Source: Jiella pelagia (GTDB lineage Bacteria; Pseudomonadota; Alphaproteobacteria; Rhizobiales; Rhizobiaceae). Taken from it: DNA of 64,000 nt. This document shows positions 38,796 to 48,271 of the stretch, piece by piece. The stretch lies in contig NZ_CP114030.1 in the NCBI RefSeq assembly GCF_026898155.1, positions 87,059 to 151,058 on the forward strand, read 5' to 3'. The notes beneath the pieces were generated by a model, which was not told the origin of the DNA, made no database searches, and was given only the letters and a program-made list of their open reading frames with translations. The translations under genes and the position numbers were made by a program. Positions within the stretch are counted from its first letter, which is position 1. Each line of letters starts with the position of its first letter.

Positions 38796-39806
38796 ATGCT
38801 GCAAGCGATCAGGATGGCGGGGATCGGGGCGCTGGCCCTCGTGCTGAGCGCATGCGTCTCCAGCGTTCTTGAGGTAGACAGCAAGGCGACACAGCCTATT
38901 CCCACAGCGCTCATGGCCGAGATGTCGCGGAAATCCATGTCTCCCTCGGCGCCTATCCTGATCAGGATCTTCAAGCAGGAAAGCGAGTTGGAGATCTGGA
39001 AACGCGACCGCAGTGGCCAGTTTGCGCTTTTGAAGGTCTATCCGATGTGCCGATGGTCCGGGAAGTTGGGTCCGAAGAAACAGGACGGCGATCGCCAAGC
39101 GCCGGAGGGCTTCTATCATGTTAACGCCGGCATGCTGAACCCAAATTCCCAATACTACCTGTCGTTCAACTTCGGTTACCCAAACCGGCTTGAGGCGGCT
39201 CTCGGCTACACGGGCGATGCGCTCATGGTCCACGGAGCCTGCTCGTCATCGGGATGCTACGCGCTGACCGACGAGGGCGTTGCAGAGATCTACGCGATTG
39301 CCCGCGAAGCGCTCCAGGGCGGCCAGATCGCCTTCCAGGTTCAGGCGTTTCCGTTCCGAATGACGCCGCAGAACCTGGCGAAGAACCGTAACGATCCGAA
39401 TTTCGCCTTCTGGACCGATCTGAAGCGTGGAAACGACGTCTTCGAGGTGAGCCGACAGCAACCCAAAGTCTCGTACTGCAGCGGCCGCTATGTCTTTGAC
39501 ACCGAGTTTCAGGGAGGAGAGCCGCGCGACCCTCTGGCGGCATGCCCTCCTTCTGCCAATTCGGCAGAGCCAGTTGTCGCAGGCAGAACCGAGACTGATC
39601 TCGCAGCCGCGGAGCAACTGTTGGCGAATGGCGCTGCATTCTCGGCCCATGCCTACGCCGACGGCGGCATGCATCCCACCTTCAGGAAGCTGCTCGAGCG
39701 GGTTGGGAAGAAAGCGCTTGCCAGGAGGACATCGCTGACGTCGGTCCCGATCAGCCGTCCGGATGCGGCGCTCGCTGATCCGCATTCGCCCCAGGAACAG
39801 GAATGA
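38796..39806 (+). CDS. YafK/DpaA-like L,D-transpeptidase-fold lipoprotein
   Basis: 336 residues. Lipobox ALALVLSAC at residues 12-20. YkuD-type domain with QDGDRQAPEGFYHV, ALMVHGACSSSGCYALTDEG (catalytic Cys in SSGCYA) as in YafK/DpaA, which detaches Braun lipoprotein in E. coli. The C-terminal 90 residues are low-complexity. It is divergent from the SleB gene across 257 bp. Confidence 0.85.
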   Translation: MLQAIRMAGIGALALVLSACVSSVLEVDSKATQPIPTALMAEMSRKSMSPSAPILIRIFKQESELEIWKRDRSGQFALLKVYPMCRWSGKLGPKKQDGDRQAPEGFYHVNAGMLNPNSQYYLSFNFGYPNRLEAALGYTGDALMVHGACSSSGCYALTDEGVAEIYAIAREALQGGQIAFQVQAFPFRMTPQNLAKNRNDPNFAFWTDLKRGNDVFEVSRQQPKVSYCSGRYVFDTEFQGGEPRDPLAACPPSANSAEPVVAGRTETDLAAAEQLLANGAAFSAHAYADGGMHPTFRKLLERVGKKALARRTSLTSVPISRPDAALADPHSPQEQE

Positions 39807-39810
39807 GACC

Positions 39811-39939
39811 GATGATCGGGATGACCTTGCTCGCTTTCCTTATGTTGCGCCGGTTTGGCTCATCGGCCTAGCGGGATTCATCGCGGTCGTGATCGCGACC
39901 TTGAACGTGAAGCTGCTGCTGAACTTTGTATTTGTTTGA
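39811..39939 (+). pseudogene. Possible 3' fragment of an Nramp-type transporter
   Basis: The frame ending at 39939 reads YVAPVWLIGLAGFIAVVIAT then LNVKLLLNFVF and stop. A helix followed by LNVxLL at the C-terminus is typical of MntH/Nramp proteins. No start or upstream family sequence remains. It could instead be an unrelated small membrane peptide. Confidence 0.3.
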
Positions 39940-39968
39940 GGGTCGTCCCAACCGCCACCGATCGTCGC

Positions 39969-40781
39969 CTATTGACGCGGGCAGTCCGGTGCCGCAAGCA
40001 AATCGAGCTGGGTCAGCGTCCCTGCGAAGCCGTAGTCACCCGTGTCGAAGGCGATTTCTCCGGAGATGCCGTTCTCGAAGAGGGTGTAGGTGGTTTGGAA
40101 GAGCGGCAGCCCCTCGGGATCGCTGTCGCTGTTGTAATAGGCCTCATTGACTCTCCAGGCTTGTAGTCCTCTCAGCTCTTCAGGCAACTCGCGAGCGACG
40201 CGCTCCGCTGAAGGCGAATCTTCTTCGATCGGAGTGATGAGGGCGGTGGTGGACAGGAGCTTATCGGCCTCGTTGTCGCCGTCAAACAGCCTGGTCTCAA
40301 CGATGCTCTCACCCGCCTTCGCCTTCTCGACCAGCTCCCGCGTGTGGGCAGACGGAAAGACCGACAGCGGAAGCTGGATGCTGCGGACCTCGGGCTCCTG
40401 CAGATCAACCCTTGTCGAGGACCCTGAATTGGTCGCCTGACCCCGGATCACCCACGCCGGAGCGCCATCCACAAAGGTCTTGGTGGTGAAGGTGAAGGTG
40501 TTCGCGACGGTATTCTCGGTGGACACCGTCTGCTGGTCGGTCACAACGGTGGCGTCTTCGCGCTCAAACCGGGCAACGAAGCGATAGTCGAGATCGAACG
40601 TTCCGCAGGTCCCCTGACGAAGCTCGATCGCGATCCTGCCCGATCCGTCCAGCAGATCCATCGATTTCGACGTCAGGACAAGATCATAAACCGCTCGATG
40701 CGGCGCAAGGCTCGCGGCGATCGATCCAGTTGCCGCCAATACGGCAGGGATTGTCAGTAAGAGGCCCATCACATGCGACAT
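39969..40781 (-). CDS. eipB: EipB-family (DUF1849) envelope integrity protein
   Basis: 270 residues with a signal peptide (LLLTIPAVLAATGSIAAS). The mature chain starts LAPHRAVYDLVL, has SGRIAIELRQGTCGTFDLDYRFV with one Cys and a distant second Cys in the terminal LLAAPDCPRQ. The two form the conserved disulfide of Brucella EipB, a periplasmic beta-spiral protein needed for envelope integrity. The family is confined to Alphaproteobacteria, which supports the host assignment. Confidence 0.88.
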   Translation of the reverse strand: MSHVMGLLLTIPAVLAATGSIAASLAPHRAVYDLVLTSKSMDLLDGSGRIAIELRQGTCGTFDLDYRFVARFEREDATVVTDQQTVSTENTVANTFTFTTKTFVDGAPAWVIRGQATNSGSSTRVDLQEPEVRSIQLPLSVFPSAHTRELVEKAKAGESIVETRLFDGDNEADKLLSTTALITPIEEDSPSAERVARELPEELRGLQAWRVNEAYYNSDSDPEGLPLFQTTYTLFENGISGEIAFDTGDYGFAGTLTQLDLLAAPDCPRQ

Positions 40782-40942
40782 TTCTGCTGCCCTCTCTTCA
40801 ACATCACTCCAGATGTTCCTGCCAGCCAGCTTCTATCGCCGAGCTAGCACTGAAGAGCAACTCTCTCCGCTGCAGTTCTTGAGCGCCAGTCGCGCTCGCT
40901 TTCGACGCTTCAACTGTCAGACATTTTTGCGCGAATTTTCTC

Positions 40943-40973
40943 TTGCTCCTCCAGTCGCTGGAGAAAGTAGCAT
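40943..40973 (+). promoter_or_regulatory. MerR-type promoter/operator for zntA
   Basis: TTGCTC (40943-40948), 19-bp spacer, TAGCAT (40968-40973). The spacer contains the perfect dyad CTCCAG-TCG-CTGGAG (40949-40963). This is the geometry of ZntR/CadR/PbrR-controlled promoters. Nearly the same dyad precedes the 49120 unit. Confidence 0.85.
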
Positions 40974-41000
40974 GCCGGCATGAATGTGGGATCCCCTTCG

Positions 41001-43223
41001 ATGACAACAGCGCTTCATCAAACACGCTACCGCGTCAGCGGCATGGACTGCGCCTCCTGCGCGGCCAAAATCGACACGGCCGTTCGACGCCTGCCCGGTG
41101 TGGAGGACGTCGCGGTCTCGGTCGCAGCCGGTACGATGACGGTGACCCATGGCGAGGCGATGTCGGGCGAAGCGCTTGTCCGGCAGGTAAAAAATCTTGG
41201 CTACGGCGCATCCGCCGCAGGCACCGGTTCAGGTGAACGGTCTGCGAGAACAGACAGCGCTCACGACCATAAGCATGATCACTGCTCTGGCGAACACCAA
41301 CACGGCCATGAGCATGGTCACGGCCATGGTCTTCACTCGCATAGCCATGATGATGCCGATGATAAGCCTTGGTGGCGCATGCAGAAGGCGCTGCTGACAT
41401 TCGCTTGTGGGGCGGCTCTGGCCGTTGCCTATCTCGCTGGGTTGGCCTTTCCTGCCATCGAGCGCTGGGCCTTTCTCCTGGCGCTCGCCGTCGGACTGAT
41501 CCCGATCGCCCGGCGCGCAATTGTCGCGGCGCGTTTCGGGACACCGTTCTCGATCGAGATGCTGATGACGATCGCTGCCATTGGCGCCGTGATTATCGGC
41601 GCCGTGGAAGAGGCGGCGGCCGTCGTGCTCCTCTTTCTCGTCGGTGAGATGCTGGAGGGCGTGGCCACGGGCCGGGCGCGTAAGAGTATCCAGGGCCTGA
41701 CGGACCTCGTGCCCAAGACGGCGCTGCTCGAACAGGATGGCGGGACGGTGTCGGTTCCTGCTGAAGGGCTCGCCGTCGGCTCCATCATCATGACTCGCCC
41801 GGGCGACCGGATCGCGGCCGATGGTGTCATTGTCGAGGGCTCGAGCGAGATCGACGAGGCGCCGGTCACGGGCGAGAGCGTTCCCAAGCGCAAGGGTAAC
41901 GGGGACACCGTCTTCGCCGGCACGATCAACACCGACGGCGTGCTGCGCGTCAGGGTGACCGCGGCCGCGGCCGACAACACCATCGCCCGCGTGGTGCGGC
42001 TGGTCGAGGAGGCGCAGGAGAAGAAGGCCCCGACCGAGCGCTTCATCGATCGCTTCTCGAGGTTCTACACGCCCGGCGTCATCGGCATCGCAGCGCTGAC
42101 GGCGGTCCTTCCGCCGCTTCTGTTTGGCGAGCCGTGGAACGAGTGGGTTTATAAGGCCTTGGCGATCCTGCTGATCGGCTGCCCCTGCGCCCTGGTCATC
42201 TCGACGCCTGCCGCCATCGCTGCCGGCCTGTCCGCCGGCGCCCGTCGCGGCCTCCTGATGAAGGGCGGCGCGGTACTGGAGAACCTCGGCAAGATCACGG
42301 CCGTCGCGCTCGACAAGACAGGCACGATCACGGAAGGGCGCCCGAAGGTCGTCGACGTCATCCCGGTCGGCCGGTCCGCGCGCGACGTCATCTCCCTGGC
42401 GGCCGCTCTGGAGCAAGGATCCAGCCATCCGCTGGCCTCGGCCATTCTCGATCACGCCAAAACCTCTTCGGCGCCGGTCCCGCCCGCCTTCGATGCACAG
42501 GCCATCCCAGGAGAAGGTGTCACCGGCACCGTTGGCGGAGAACTAGTGTTCCTTGGCTCCCCGCAAGCCGCCGCGAAGCGTGTTCCGCTGCAAGACCGGG
42601 ACCTCACGATCGGTGCCCTCAACCACGAAGGCAAGACGGTTTCCGTACTGCTGGTCGGCAATGCGGTCGCGGGGCTGATCGCCATGCGCGACGAGCCGCG
42701 GCCCGACGCAAGGGAGGGCCTCGCCGCGTTGAAGGCGGCGGGCGTGCGCACGCTCATGCTGACGGGCGACAATCGCAGGACCGCCGAAGCTGTTGCGGCC
42801 AGCCTCGGGATCGAAGCTCGTGCTGAGCTACTGCCGCAGGACAAGCAAGCGATTGTTCGCGACCTTCAGATGAGCGGCTATCTCGTCGCCAAGGTCGGCG
42901 ATGGCATCAACGATGCCCCGGCGCTCGCCGCCGCCGACATCGGCATCGCGATGGGCGGGGGAACGGACGTGGCGCTGGAGACAGCCGATGCGGCCATCCT
43001 GCACGCCCGGGTCCAAGACATCCCGGACATGATCGCGCTGTCGCGATCGACGATGGGCAACATCCGTCAGAACATCACCATCGCGCTGGGGCTGAAGGCG
43101 GTGTTCCTGGTCACGACGCTTCTTGGCATCACCGGCCTCTGGCCTGCCATTCTCGCCGACACCGGCGCGACCGTGCTCGTCACGGCCAACGCCATGCGGC
43201 TCCTGGGCTGGAGAGCCCATTGA
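41001..43223 (+). CDS. zntA: ZntA-type Zn/Cd/Pb-exporting P1B ATPase
   Basis: 740 residues from ATG 41001; ATG 40980 is in frame but would sit at the predicted transcription start. One HMA domain (SGMDCASCAAKID), a His-rich stretch (HDHKHDHCSGEHQHGHEH), then the pump core: CPCALVISTPAA (P1B-2, Zn/Cd/Pb class), DKTGTITEGRP, HP motif SSHPLASAI, GDGINDAPAL. No frameshift. The next gene starts inside its stop region. Confidence 0.93.
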   Translation: MTTALHQTRYRVSGMDCASCAAKIDTAVRRLPGVEDVAVSVAAGTMTVTHGEAMSGEALVRQVKNLGYGASAAGTGSGERSARTDSAHDHKHDHCSGEHQHGHEHGHGHGLHSHSHDDADDKPWWRMQKALLTFACGAALAVAYLAGLAFPAIERWAFLLALAVGLIPIARRAIVAARFGTPFSIEMLMTIAAIGAVIIGAVEEAAAVVLLFLVGEMLEGVATGRARKSIQGLTDLVPKTALLEQDGGTVSVPAEGLAVGSIIMTRPGDRIAADGVIVEGSSEIDEAPVTGESVPKRKGNGDTVFAGTINTDGVLRVRVTAAAADNTIARVVRLVEEAQEKKAPTERFIDRFSRFYTPGVIGIAALTAVLPPLLFGEPWNEWVYKALAILLIGCPCALVISTPAAIAAGLSAGARRGLLMKGGAVLENLGKITAVALDKTGTITEGRPKVVDVIPVGRSARDVISLAAALEQGSSHPLASAILDHAKTSSAPVPPAFDAQAIPGEGVTGTVGGELVFLGSPQAAAKRVPLQDRDLTIGALNHEGKTVSVLLVGNAVAGLIAMRDEPRPDAREGLAALKAAGVRTLMLTGDNRRTAEAVAASLGIEARAELLPQDKQAIVRDLQMSGYLVAKVGDGINDAPALAAADIGIAMGGGTDVALETADAAILHARVQDIPDMIALSRSTMGNIRQNITIALGLKAVFLVTTLLGITGLWPAILADTGATVLVTANAMRLLGWRAH

Positions 43224-43813
43224 CCGACGCCCTTCTTCGCTCCGGACCTCTCGTTCTCCTGGCGGCCGCCTGCCTATGGCTGATGCTCGCCACCGGGCGA
43301 ACCTCCTCGGCGGTCGGGCACACGGCTTATGGGTTCGGCGGCACCATCCGTCAGCAAGCCGCCCAGCGACTGTTCCGCGTGAGCATCGTCGGAGCGCTCT
43401 TCGGTGCCGGCGGCTATGCGATCGGTCTCGAATGGGCGGTGTTGCACCCAATGATCGATGTTTCCGCGTCGCTTCGCCTCACCGGGCTGGCGATAGCGCT
43501 CCTGGGATCGGGCCTGACGGCGATCGCGCAGTCGAACATGGGGCGGCGGTGGCGAGTGGGTGTTCCGGAGAGGGCTCCGGACGCGCTGGTCACGACCGGC
43601 CTGTTCGGCATGTCCCGGAATCCCGTGTTTCTCGGCATGCTGATGCTGGCGCTGGGATTGGCCTTGGCTCTGCCGTCCGCTGTGATAGTCGCTTGCACGG
43701 TGGCGTTCTGGCTCGCTTGCGAGATCCAGGTGTGGGACGAGGAGATGTTCCTCGAAAACGCCTTCGGGGCCGATTACACGGCCTACCGGCGATCGGTCCG
43801 ACGCTGGATCTGA
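43220..43813 (+). CDS. Isoprenylcysteine methyltransferase-like membrane protein
   Basis: 197 residues from TTG 43220, overlapping the zntA stop. Membrane helices flank the ICMT/PEMT signature ALVTTGLFGMSRNPVFLGMLM and EEMFLENAFGADYTAYRRSVRRWI. Bacterial members are often next to heavy-metal pumps with unknown substrate. Coupling to zntA suggests a role in Zn/Cd resistance, perhaps a membrane or small-thiol modification. Confidence 0.85.
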   Translation: MTDALLRSGPLVLLAAACLWLMLATGRTSSAVGHTAYGFGGTIRQQAAQRLFRVSIVGALFGAGGYAIGLEWAVLHPMIDVSASLRLTGLAIALLGSGLTAIAQSNMGRRWRVGVPERAPDALVTTGLFGMSRNPVFLGMLMLALGLALALPSAVIVACTVAFWLACEIQVWDEEMFLENAFGADYTAYRRSVRRWI

Positions 43814-43839
43814 AGAAAATCAAAAGGAAGGAAGACACC

Positions 43840-44310
43840 ATGGGTGCGTATCGAAAATTGCTTGTGGCAGGCGCGCTAAGCCTGCTGTCGACCTCTGCGC
43901 TCGCGGCTGCGGGCGAGAAGGTCGAGGTGTTCTCGACATCCGGCTGCGGCTGCTGCCTGGGCTGGGTGCGGCATCTGGAAGAAGCCGGATTCGACGTCAC
44001 CAACGAGAACCTTGCCATGGCGGATCTCTGGGCGAAGAAGACCGGGGCCGGTCTGACGCCGGAGCTGACCTCCTGCCATACCGGGTTCGCTGAGGGTTAC
44101 GTCCTTGAAGGCCACGTTCCAGCCAGGGACGTCACACGCCTCCTCACCGAGCGGCCCGACGCGATCGGCTTGACGGTACCGGGTATGCCGGCGGGGTCGC
44201 CCGGCATGGGCGAGAGTGACGAGCCCTATGATGTTCTGCTTGTCCTGAAGGATGGCTCAACCGAAATCTTTGCCAGCTACCCCCAACCGAAAGGATCGAC
44301 TGCAGAATGA
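43840..44310 (+). CDS. DUF411 metal-binding protein (copy 2)
   Basis: 156 residues. Signal peptide (LLVAGALSLLSTSALAAA). STSGCGCCLGWVRHLEEAGF, then SCHTGF and LTVPGMPAGSPGMG. GGAAGGAAG lies 6 nt before the ATG. Starts the DUF411-PCu(A)C-SCO set; its stop overlaps the next ATG. More similar to copy 3 (59923-60366) than to copy 1. Confidence 0.88.
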   Translation: MGAYRKLLVAGALSLLSTSALAAAGEKVEVFSTSGCGCCLGWVRHLEEAGFDVTNENLAMADLWAKKTGAGLTPELTSCHTGFAEGYVLEGHVPARDVTRLLTERPDAIGLTVPGMPAGSPGMGESDEPYDVLLVLKDGSTEIFASYPQPKGSTAE

Positions 44311-44792
44311 GATTGCCGATCGCCTTCGCCATATCCGTCGCCCTCACCGGCGTCACCGCTGCGCATGAATTCAAGACGGGAGATCTCGTCATTGATCATC
44401 CTTGGTCCCGGACGACGCCATCCGGCGCGCGTACCGGCGCCGGTTACGTGACGGTGACCAACAATGGAACCGAGACGGACAGGCTAGTTGGCGGTTCGGC
44501 CGAGATATCGGAAGGCTTCGAACTCCATACCTCGGTAATCGTCGACAGCGTCGCGAAGATGCGTCCACTCACGAACGGCCTTACCATCCCAGCCGGCGCG
44601 ACGGTAACCCTGGAGCCGGGCGGCACACACGCGATGCTGACAGGCATTAAGGAGCCGATCCAGAAGGGCAAGCCCTTTGCCGGCACGTTGGTTTTCGAAC
44701 GGGCAGGAGAGGTTCCGATCGAGTTTATGGTCGAGGGCTTCGGCGTGCGCCCCGAAGCGGCAGCGGATGCTCATGGAGGGCACCAACCATGA
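44307..44792 (+). CDS. PCu(A)C copper chaperone with complete ligand set
   Basis: 161 residues; signal peptide ends VTAAH. Cupredoxin-like PCu(A)C domain with the ligands in order: His in FELHTS, Met in AKMRPL, then HxM in GGTHAMLTGI. C-terminal HGGHQP adds His. Such proteins pass Cu(I) to SCO and CuA sites. Overlaps both neighbours by four bases (ATGA). Confidence 0.9.
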   Translation: MRLPIAFAISVALTGVTAAHEFKTGDLVIDHPWSRTTPSGARTGAGYVTVTNNGTETDRLVGGSAEISEGFELHTSVIVDSVAKMRPLTNGLTIPAGATVTLEPGGTHAMLTGIKEPIQKGKPFAGTLVFERAGEVPIEFMVEGFGVRPEAAADAHGGHQP

Positions 44793-45409
44793 GCTTTACC
44801 GTCTTTCGCTGGATCCTTTGGAGTGCTGTGGTCGTGCTCTTCACAGGGCTTGGCTCGGTTGTGGGGTTGATGTTCCTACAAAGCGCAAGTCAGCGGCCGA
44901 TCACGCCCGTTAGCTCAACCGGCGTGGCAGACATCGGCGGCGAGTTCACGCTTGTCGATGATGAAGGCCAGCGTCGAACTTGGTCTGACTTTCGTGGCAC
45001 TCCAGTGGCGCTGTTCTTCGGCTTCACCAACTGCCCCGACGTTTGTCCCACGACCCTAGGAGAGTTGTCAGTGCTTCTCGACGATTTAGGCCCGCAAGGT
45101 GATGACCTCCAAGTGGTGCTGCTCTCCGGCGATCCGAAGCGTGACACGCCGGAGCGTTTGAACGAGTATCTGCAATCCTTTGATCCGCGCATCGTTGGCT
45201 TGACGGGTGCTGAGGAGGAGGTCGACCGAGCCTTCAAGGTGTTCAAGGCCTATCGGGCGATCGTGCCACTGGATAGCGGGAACTACACCGTCGATCATCC
45301 CGCCGGCGTCTACCTGTTCGACCGCAAAGGCGATTTCTTCGGAATCCTGGACAGCCACGAATCAAAGGACGTTCAGCGGCAGAAAATCGAGCGTCTTTTG
45401 GCCATTTAG
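44789..45409 (+). CDS. SCO1/SenC-family copper chaperone, membrane-anchored
   Basis: 206 residues. One N-terminal helix (ILWSAVVVLFTGLGSVVGLMFL), SCO domain with TNCPDVCPTTLG and the distal His in YTVDHPAGVYLF. Ends the DUF411-PCu(A)C-SCO operon. The other SCO (10970-11662) is Tat-exported instead. Confidence 0.92.
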   Translation: MSFTVFRWILWSAVVVLFTGLGSVVGLMFLQSASQRPITPVSSTGVADIGGEFTLVDDEGQRRTWSDFRGTPVALFFGFTNCPDVCPTTLGELSVLLDDLGPQGDDLQVVLLSGDPKRDTPERLNEYLQSFDPRIVGLTGAEEEVDRAFKVFKAYRAIVPLDSGNYTVDHPAGVYLFDRKGDFFGILDSHESKDVQRQKIERLLAI

Positions 45410-45512
45410 GGCACGTTGGCGGCAATAATTTCGTCCACCGGCCCTAACGACGCCGGAAGGACGTTAGAAACGTGGCGTCCAATCAATTAGCGGTCCGGGG
45501 CAGCAACCCTGC

Positions 45513-46164
45513 ATGGATGCAAGAGACAGAATGAAAACAGGAATAACAAATTTGATCAGGATCGCATTACTAGGCGTAGCGGTCGCCTTTGCGGCGGGGT
45601 GCGCGTCTACCGGCAGTTCAACCGATACGCCGCCCGTATCCACCGTATCGACTGGGGCGCTCGAGACCGACAGAGCTGCAGCGAATCCTATCCCCACGGC
45701 AGATACCCCTTCGGGCGAAGCAGTCCAGGAACTCTATTATCTGGAATTTCGTGCCCGCTCGGCCGAGAGCTATGGTCACACCTTTGCGATGTTCGGCAGA
45801 AGAAACGCAAAGGGAGACATTCTCACACGGGAGGTTGCAGGCCTTCACCCCGCTTCGACAAGCGACGTTCCCTACGTGCTCGGGCACATCATTCCCGTTC
45901 CCTCTGAGACCGGCCCGAGCGACGGCGATCTTGAAGATCAGTACATGACGGCGCGCTACCGCCTCGACCTGTCGAAGGCCGAATATGACGACGTGGTCGA
46001 CTATATTCGCGAGCTCCAAGCGAGGCTCGCCGGTCTGGCACGCAGTGCTCTACAACTGCAGTGCCTTCGTGGGGGACATCGCCCAATATATGGGCCTGCG
46101 CACACCAAGTTCGCTCCTCTTCCCGGAGGCCTACATCAACACGCTGCAGGAATTGAACACATAG
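45513..46164 (+). CDS. Lipoprotein with DUF4105-like features, function unknown (frameshifted as read)
   Basis: About 216 residues. Lipobox AVAFAAGCAS. The mature part has ELYYLEFRARSAESYGHTFAMF and, after correction, SPVWHAVLYNCSAFVGDIAQYMG, an arrangement of His and Asn-Cys reminiscent of DUF4105/NlpC-like folds. One G must be removed from GAGGCTC at 46022-46028; an intact GAGCTC lies only 6 bp upstream. Family assignment is tentative. Follows the SCO gene by about 100 bp. Confidence 0.65.
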
Positions 46165-46231
46165 GCACCGCCGCAGCGGACGCGGACCGTTACCGTGAAC
46201 CGCCCCTGAACTCAGCGTAAGGGAGCCGCAC

Positions 46232-46747
46232 ATGTTTGGCCGCATAGCCCCGTTGTTGGCAACCACTGCCACTCTTCTCGCTCAGAGCAGCATCGGATTG
46301 AGCGCTGGTACGCAGGAACCGCAACGTTCTGCCGAAGTCGTCGTTGAGCACGCGGATCTGATCATCTCTTCAAACTCCGATGATCCGTCGCTGGAGGGCT
46401 ACCTGGTCATTTGGAATGGGACAGACCAAAGCACCAGCATCACTGACATGCGCAGCAGTGCCTTCGAGGAGATCACGTTCGTCCAGACGGTCAAGACAAA
46501 GGGCGAGGCGCGGGTGGTTGTGCAAGAGACCCTCTCGATCCCTGCCCATTCTGAACTGTTGATGCGGCCTGGAGGGGTCTTTCTATCCATCGATCCTGGG
46601 AAACTGGCGCTCCGCGTGGGTGAACAGGTCAGTCTGGAAATCCTCTACGCGAACGGTACGTCGGCTGAAGTCGCGGCAATGATCAAGCCTGACGGGGCAG
46701 CGCTCGAAGATCACCATCACGGCATGCCGCAGACGGGGCGCCCTTGA
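46232..46747 (+). CDS. PCu(A)C-like protein that lacks the copper ligands
   Basis: 171 residues with a signal peptide (LLATTATLLAQSSIGLSAG). The fold matches PCu(A)C (SLEGYLVIWNGTDQSTSI, LSIPAHSELLMRPGGVFLSI, LRVGEQVSLEILYANG). The usual His, Met and HxM positions read ITF, GEA and GVFLSI, so the binding site is gone. A C-terminal DHHHGM tail could provide replacement ligands. Its role is unknown. Confidence 0.65.
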   Translation: MFGRIAPLLATTATLLAQSSIGLSAGTQEPQRSAEVVVEHADLIISSNSDDPSLEGYLVIWNGTDQSTSITDMRSSAFEEITFVQTVKTKGEARVVVQETLSIPAHSELLMRPGGVFLSIDPGKLALRVGEQVSLEILYANGTSAEVAAMIKPDGAALEDHHHGMPQTGRP

Positions 46748-46859
46748 CGCTGCGCCTGCGGACCTTTGATGGCGGCGCCATCGCCCATTTTCCGAGCCAG
46801 ATGAATCAATCTCGTCCGTGTCTTAAGCGCAAGGCAACGGCCCTGCTGCTAAGACCTCG

Positions 46860-47228
46860 ATGATGAAGTGCTTCATTCGGCTCATGCTGCTGGCCAATCT
46901 CCTGCTCGGATCGGTGAGCCTCGCCCAGCCCGTGCCCGGCTCTTGCAACGATCTGCTCATGCTGGAGCCAAGCGCCGTGGCGCTCCTCGCCATGACGGGC
47001 GACGCAGCCGATGACCGAATACCGTCACCGTCCGGACCGAGCGACGCCTTCCCATCCGACAGCTTGCATTGCAAATTTGCCGCCGTTCAGGCTTCCCCGC
47101 CCGTCGTCGTCGGCTGTCACCGATCGGTTTCGTCTCCTCTTCCTACCCCGAAAAGCCACGGATCGGGACAAGCGTCGGCCCGTATCGATCGGCCGCCTAA
47201 TCCTCTGCTGCGGAGGGCGACGGTCTGA
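46860..47228 (+). CDS. Small exported protein, function unknown
   Basis: 122 residues. Signal peptide MLLANLLLGSVSLAQ, then four cysteines (GSCND, LHCKF, VGCHR, and none paired) and a Pro/Arg tail (RIDRPPNPLLRR). Built like the 6812-7183 product, which also heads a metal unit. I do not recognise a family. Confidence 0.5.
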   Translation: MMKCFIRLMLLANLLLGSVSLAQPVPGSCNDLLMLEPSAVALLAMTGDAADDRIPSPSGPSDAFPSDSLHCKFAAVQASPPVVVGCHRSVSSPLPTPKSHGSGQASARIDRPPNPLLRRATV

Positions 47229-47415
47229 CGCGAGGCTCTCGTCGTGCCTTCAGGATTGAACGCGACAAAGCCGAGCGCCTGAGCCCTCGCCGAAAGAGCA
47301 TCCCATCCGCAGCCACCGCTTTCTGGTGCGCCCTGTCGCAGAGCCCGCAAACGCGCGCTTCGGGTCCGGCGAGCACGCTCGTGCTCCACACTGACTTACA
47401 TTTCGAGGAAATAGC

Positions 47416-48192
47416 ATGATCAATCTCAAAAAGCGGCGGAGCGGGACCGACATGCGTCCGCTGCCGGCTTCTTCACCTCACCAAGGCAGCCTCGCTCACG
47501 TCGGCAGCAAGGTCCATCGCCGCGCCTTTCTGATCGGAGCGGCCACCGTCGCCCTCTCGGGCTGCGTCGGCACGCCGACACCGGCGCCCATCATCGTTCC
47601 CGAACCGGAACCGGAGCCAATTCGTCCTGCGATGTACCAGGCTCTGCCGAATGAACGCTTTCCGATCCCGGCCGTCAACGTCAGGAAGCTCGAGCCGCAT
47701 CTCTGGCGGCAGGTCGTCGACTACCCGACGCAGGAGCGCGTCGGAACGCTGGTCGTCGACACACCCGCTAAATATCTCTATCTGGTAAGGGAAGGCGGAA
47801 AAGCCATGCGTTACGGGATCGGTGTCGGCCGCGACGGCTTCTCCTGGTCGGGACGTGCTGTCATCGCCTACAAGCGCAAATGGCCGACCTGGACTCCGCC
47901 CGCCGAGATGATCGAGCGGCAGCCCGAACTGGCGCCTTACAGTGCCGCCAATGGGGGCATGCCGCCGAGCCTCGACAATCCCCTGGGCGCTCGGGCGCTC
48001 TACATCTTCCAGGACGGGCGGGACACCCTCTACCGCGTTCACGGGACCAATCAGGCATGGTCGATCGGACGGGCTGTGTCCTCGGGCTGCATCCGCCTTT
48101 TGAACCAAGATGTCATCGACCTCTACGGCCGCGTCCCGGACGGCACACCGATCGTGGTCATTCCCGATCAATCGACGGCGATTTCGACATAG
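47416..48192 (+). CDS. L,D-transpeptidase (ErfK/YkuD family), exported lipoprotein
   Basis: 258 residues. HRRAFLIGAATVALSGC gives a Tat-like signal with lipobox, followed by a Pro/Glu linker (IIVPEPEPEPIRP) and the YkuD domain: HGTNQAWSIG and SSGCIRLLNQDVIDLYGRV. Very close paralogue of 1846-2571. An imperfect hairpin follows the stop. Confidence 0.9.
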   Translation: MINLKKRRSGTDMRPLPASSPHQGSLAHVGSKVHRRAFLIGAATVALSGCVGTPTPAPIIVPEPEPEPIRPAMYQALPNERFPIPAVNVRKLEPHLWRQVVDYPTQERVGTLVVDTPAKYLYLVREGGKAMRYGIGVGRDGFSWSGRAVIAYKRKWPTWTPPAEMIERQPELAPYSAANGGMPPSLDNPLGARALYIFQDGRDTLYRVHGTNQAWSIGRAVSSGCIRLLNQDVIDLYGRVPDGTPIVVIPDQSTAIST

Positions 48193-48204
48193 CTTGCAGC
48201 AAGC

Positions 48205-48232
48205 CCGGCCTAGCGGGATCCGCTTAGGCCGG
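48205..48232 (+). terminator. Imperfect hairpin after the L,D-transpeptidase
   Basis: CCGGCCTAGCGG pairs with CCGCTTAGGCCGG with one bulged T and a 3-nt loop, 13 nt after the stop. No T-run. Confidence 0.45.
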
Positions 48233-48271
48233 CTCACCGGCGCCGGCCCCTTCAGACTTCCTGTTCCGGGA

